This document shows positions 4,761 through 7,025 of a DNA stretch of 7,025 nt, piece by piece (position 1 is the stretch's first letter; each line of letters begins with the position of its first letter). The notes under the pieces are model-generated. The model made no database searches and was not told the origin of the DNA. It worked only from the letters and a program-made list of their open reading frames with translations. The position numbers and the translations under genes are program-made. The DNA is from Deltaproteobacteria bacterium (GTDB lineage Bacteria > Myxococcota > XYA12-FULL-58-9 > JAUUZB01): the NCBI GenBank assembly GCA_030590185.1, contig JAUUZB010000190.1:1-7025 (forward strand), given 5' to 3'.

Positions 4761-6260
4761 ATGGCCAAGCTGGTGTTGGATGACGAAGCGGGCACCGAGT
4801 TCGAGCTCGCTACCCTCACCACCATTGGCCGTCAGGCGGACAACACCATCCTGGTTCGCAACCACACCGTTTCCAAAAAGCACGCCAAGATCACTCGCCG
4901 GGATGACGGCGAGTTCGAAATCCAAGACCTGGCCAGCTCCAACGGCACCCAGCAAAACGGCAAGCGCATCGAGAAGGCGGTCCTCTACCACGAGGATCGT
5001 CTGATGCTCGGGGAGGTACGCTTCTCCTTCGTCGACCCGCGCCAGGCGGATCGTCCCCGCCGCCGGATCACCATCACCCCATCCATCGCCAACAGCGCGA
5101 TCCGACAACGCAGTCACACCCTGCCGGACGGCGCCTTCCCTCGGGTCACCGAGATCAGTGACGACGAGACGCTGCGCAGCACCTATGAGCACCTACGCGT
5201 GGCCTTCGATATCGGCCAGGTGCTGTCCGCAGCCCCGGATGAGGATATCCTGCTCGAGTCGCTCCTCGACGAGGTCTTCGCTCGGGTGGCGGTCACCCAC
5301 GGTTTGATCCTCCTGGTCGATGAAAAGAGCGGCGAGCTCACCCCGAAGTACACCAAGTGCCGTGATGGCTACAGCGAACGTTTCGTGCTCCTCGGCGGTG
5401 CCCTCGCACAGGTCGAATCCGAGAAGACGACGGTCCTGGTCGACTCGGAGACCCTGGCGGTCTGTGTGCCGATCCTGGACGAGACGACCCTGCTCGGCAT
5501 TCTGCACGCGCGGTTTGCCGAGACTGCCGAGGAGGTCGGCGACGGTCCGGTGGACGCGTTAGGGGCCGCCGCCACCGCCGCGGGAGTTTACCTGGCCACC
5601 CTGCAGGCCACCCGCCGCCTCCAAACCGCCGCCAACCGTCGTACCCTGTTGCGCCGTTTCCTCCCGCGGCGCAGCGCCGAGTCGCTGATGCGTGATGAAA
5701 AGGCGATCAAGGCCATGGGGGGGGGCGAGCTGCGCGACGTCACGGTGCTGTGCGTCCAGATCACCGGCTTCGACGACATGGACCGCACCCGCCCTGGTCG
5801 CCAAAGCCTGGTCCTCCTCAACAAATATCTCAACGCCATCATCGAAGTGCTGTTCGCCAGCCAGGGTACCCTCGAGCGGGTCGGCGGCGATCAAGTGGTG
5901 GCGCTGTTCGGCGCGCCGATAGCCCAGGAGGATGCCGCGACCCGGGCGGTGGATACCGCCCTCGAGATCGGGCGGGTGGTATCCGAGCAGGTGGATCCCG
6001 AGGCGAACCGTCCGGTGCTGCGCATCGGGATCACCACCGGGCCGGCCCTGGTCGGGTTTGTCGGTTCGTCCCACACCCGGCAGTACAGCGCCTTTGGGCG
6101 CACCGCCACCTTCGCCAGCGAGCTGTGCCGCCACGCCGAGCCGGGGGAGATCCGCATCGACGGCAATACCCGCGGCCGACTACCGCAGCGCCTCCAGGCC
6201 GACGCTCCCTCGACAGCCCACGGCGCCGAGGGCAGGGCGTTCGTCGTCAGGGGCGACTAG
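4761..6260 (+). CDS. FHA-GAF-class III cyclase-like protein with degenerate catalytic site
   Basis: A 499-residue cytoplasmic signalling protein. Residues 20-90 form an FHA domain with phosphothreonine-contact residues present: G23-R24, S38, H41 and N61-G62-T63, N66-G67. Residues about 143-283 look like a shortened GAF domain (FDIGQVLSAAPDEDILLES start, LAVCVPI and LLGIL strands). RRFLPRRSAESLM (298-310) is the usual linker before a class III nucleotide cyclase domain (about 325-470). In that domain the first metal Asp is Q333, the second metal Asp is kept (D377), the substrate Lys is R373, the second substrate-specificity Asp is R447, the transition-state Asn is T450 and the transition-state Arg is E454. 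cAMP synthesis is therefore unlikely, and a nucleotide-sensing or scaffold role is inferred. ATG 4761 has GGAG (4751-4754) six bases upstream; a TAGGAT -10-like box at 4714-4719 lacks a good -35. The 3' end overlaps the convergent DUF35 gene by 14 bases. Confidence 0.85.
   Translation: MAKLVLDDEAGTEFELATLTTIGRQADNTILVRNHTVSKKHAKITRRDDGEFEIQDLASSNGTQQNGKRIEKAVLYHEDRLMLGEVRFSFVDPRQADRPRRRITITPSIANSAIRQRSHTLPDGAFPRVTEISDDETLRSTYEHLRVAFDIGQVLSAAPDEDILLESLLDEVFARVAVTHGLILLVDEKSGELTPKYTKCRDGYSERFVLLGGALAQVESEKTTVLVDSETLAVCVPILDETTLLGILHARFAETAEEVGDGPVDALGAAATAAGVYLATLQATRRLQTAANRRTLLRRFLPRRSAESLMRDEKAIKAMGGGELRDVTVLCVQITGFDDMDRTRPGRQSLVLLNKYLNAIIEVLFASQGTLERVGGDQVVALFGAPIAQEDAATRAVDTALEIGRVVSEQVDPEANRPVLRIGITTGPALVGFVGSSHTRQYSAFGRTATFASELCRHAEPGEIRIDGNTRGRLPQRLQADAPSTAHGAEGRAFVVRGD
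5717..5725 (+). repeat. Nine-G homopolymer inside the cyclase-like gene
   Basis: Nine consecutive Gs span the end of the codon for M319 and three Gly codons (320-322), immediately before the first strand of the cyclase-like domain. The reading frame is intact in this sequence. Tracts of this length can slip during replication, and a one-base change would remove the whole C-terminal domain while leaving FHA and GAF. Confidence 0.9.
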
Positions 6261-6717
6261 GACCCACATAGGGCAGGGGCGCCTTGCCCCACTCCGTGCC
6301 CGGCTGCTCCACGGTCAGGTAGAGCTTGATCTGCTCCGCCTCCTCGAAGATCCGGGGCACCACCTGGACCTCCATGCCGATGTCGATGTCGCTCACCGGG
6401 ATGCTCTCACCGAGCCAGCCGACCAGCCGGCCCCCCTCCTCGAGCTCGACGACCGTCACCGTGTAGGGTGCCATATCTTCGAAGCCGGTGGGGGCCGCGG
6501 TGATGGTGGAATACGTATAGATCGTGCCTTTACCGTTGTACTCGACGAACTCGAACTGGTCGCTCAAACACTCGGGGCAGTCAGCCCGCGGCGGGAAAGT
6601 TTTGAAGCCGCACTCCTTGCACTTGCTGCCCATCATGCGACCGTCCTTGAGGTGGACGGCGAAGTCGGCGATCTTCGAGTAGGCAACGAAGCTAACCTTG
6701 CCAAACCAGCTGAACAT
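6247..6717 (-). CDS. DUF35 family zinc-ribbon/OB-fold protein, thiolase partner subunit
   Basis: A 156-residue protein with the two-part layout of the DUF35 family. A rubredoxin-like zinc ribbon (C33-x2-C36, C47-x2-C50, within about 28-55) follows an N-terminal helix, and an OB-fold follows from about 57 to 135 (GKGTIYTYSTI, APYTVTVVEL, GGRLVGWL, IDIGMEVQVV). In characterised systems, such as the BbsA subunit of benzoylsuccinyl-CoA thiolase and the DUF35 partners of steroid side-chain aldolases, this protein binds the acyl-CoA and forms a complex with an SCP-x type thiolase fold. Here it starts 3 bases after the thiolase stop, with a GAAGGA ribosome site (6725-6730) inside the thiolase 3' end, so translational coupling is likely. 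Its length and motifs look complete. The exact acyl-CoA substrate cannot be inferred. The gene end overlaps the convergent FHA/cyclase-like gene. Confidence 0.87.
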   Translation of the reverse strand: MFSWFGKVSFVAYSKIADFAVHLKDGRMMGSKCKECGFKTFPPRADCPECLSDQFEFVEYNGKGTIYTYSTITAAPTGFEDMAPYTVTVVELEEGGRLVGWLGESIPVSDIDIGMEVQVVPRIFEEAEQIKLYLTVEQPGTEWGKAPLPYVGPSRP

Positions 6718-6720
6718 GCC

Positions 6721-7025
6721 TCAGTCCTTCTTGAAGAGGTTGACGAAGGTGTACTGGCCGATGCCACCCACGTTGTGGGTGAGGCCGACCTTGGCGCCCG
6801 GCACCTGCCGCTCGCCGCAGTTGCCGCGCAGCTGATTGACGACCTCATAGGCCATCGACACGCCGGTGGCACCGATCGGGTGTCCCTTGGACTTGAGGCC
6901 GCCGTCGGTGTTCACCGCCGGGCCGGAGCCGCCGATGTAGGTCTCCTTGGCCTCGATGAATTTGCCGCCCTGGCCCTTCTCACACAAGCCCAGGTCCTCG
7001 GTGGCCAGGATCTCGGCGATGGTGA
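6721..7025 (-). CDS. SCP-x type thiolase (lipid-transfer/acetyl-CoA acetyltransferase family), C-terminal part
   Basis: The reading frame stays open to the right window edge, so only the C-terminal ~101 residues are seen; the gene begins outside. The visible sequence matches the SCP-x/thiolase-like family throughout: [20 protein letters not shown], then [22 protein letters not shown] carrying the conserved catalytic His, a QLRG segment and [14 protein letters not shown]. The last motif has His-Asn (HNxGG) where classical degradative thiolases have the second catalytic Cys, the signature of the SCP-x-like subgroup. That subgroup includes beta-ketoacyl-CoA thiolases and retro-aldolases acting on branched, aromatic or steroid-derived acyl-CoAs, usually with a DUF35 subunit. 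The DUF35 gene directly follows, supporting a two-subunit enzyme. An internal TTG at 6987 is not the real start, because homology continues upstream of it. Confidence 0.9.
   Translation of the reverse strand, partial: TIAEILATEDLGLCEKGQGGKFIEAKETYIGGSGPAVNTDGGLKSKGHPIGATGVSMAYEVVNQLRGNCGERQVPGAKVGLTHNVGGIGQYTFVNLFKKD

Noticed and set aside
4761..6260. Active adenylate cyclase gene call
   Set aside because: Both transition-state residues, the first metal Asp and the substrate-selecting Lys and Asp are substituted, so the catalytic name would be misleading.

Overview
This 7.0 kb window is GC-rich bacterial chromosome with seven intact genes and the end of an eighth. Codons mostly end in G or C, and ribosome-binding sites are clear for most genes. 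The gene mix (lone SCP2 protein, FHA-GAF-cyclase protein, ferredoxin-nitroreductase fusion, SCP-x type thiolase with a DUF35 partner) resembles deltaproteobacteria-like lineages such as Myxococcota, Desulfobacterota or Binatota. That placement is inference only. No rRNA, tRNA, CRISPR array, insertion sequence or phage gene was seen.

Layout. From 116 to 2505 on the + strand lie a small SCP2 sterol/lipid-carrier domain protein and two tandem paralogous Ala/Gly-rich proteins (287 and 288 residues). I cannot assign these two to a known family. A convergent gene (2517-3689, - strand) encodes an exported M15-type zinc peptidase, probably a peptidoglycan hydrolase. A 110-base divergent spacer follows. 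It leads to a ferredoxin-nitroreductase fusion (3800-4684, +) and then an FHA-GAF-class III cyclase-like protein (4761-6260, +), whose cyclase domain has lost most catalytic residues. At the right edge, on the - strand, an SCP-x type thiolase (cut by the window end) is followed after 3 bases by a DUF35 zinc-ribbon/OB-fold protein. These two look like one acyl-CoA thiolase or aldolase complex.

How they fit. The thiolase/DUF35 pair and the SCP2 protein both point to lipid or acyl-CoA handling. The tandem proteins have amphipathic-looking Ala/Gly-rich helices and a C-terminal mini coiled coil, a layout reminiscent of phasins and other lipid- or granule-coating proteins, but this is only a hypothesis. 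The FHA/pseudocyclase protein is probably a phosphothreonine-reading signalling scaffold rather than a cAMP producer. The most novel material is the tandem paralog pair and the degenerate cyclase.
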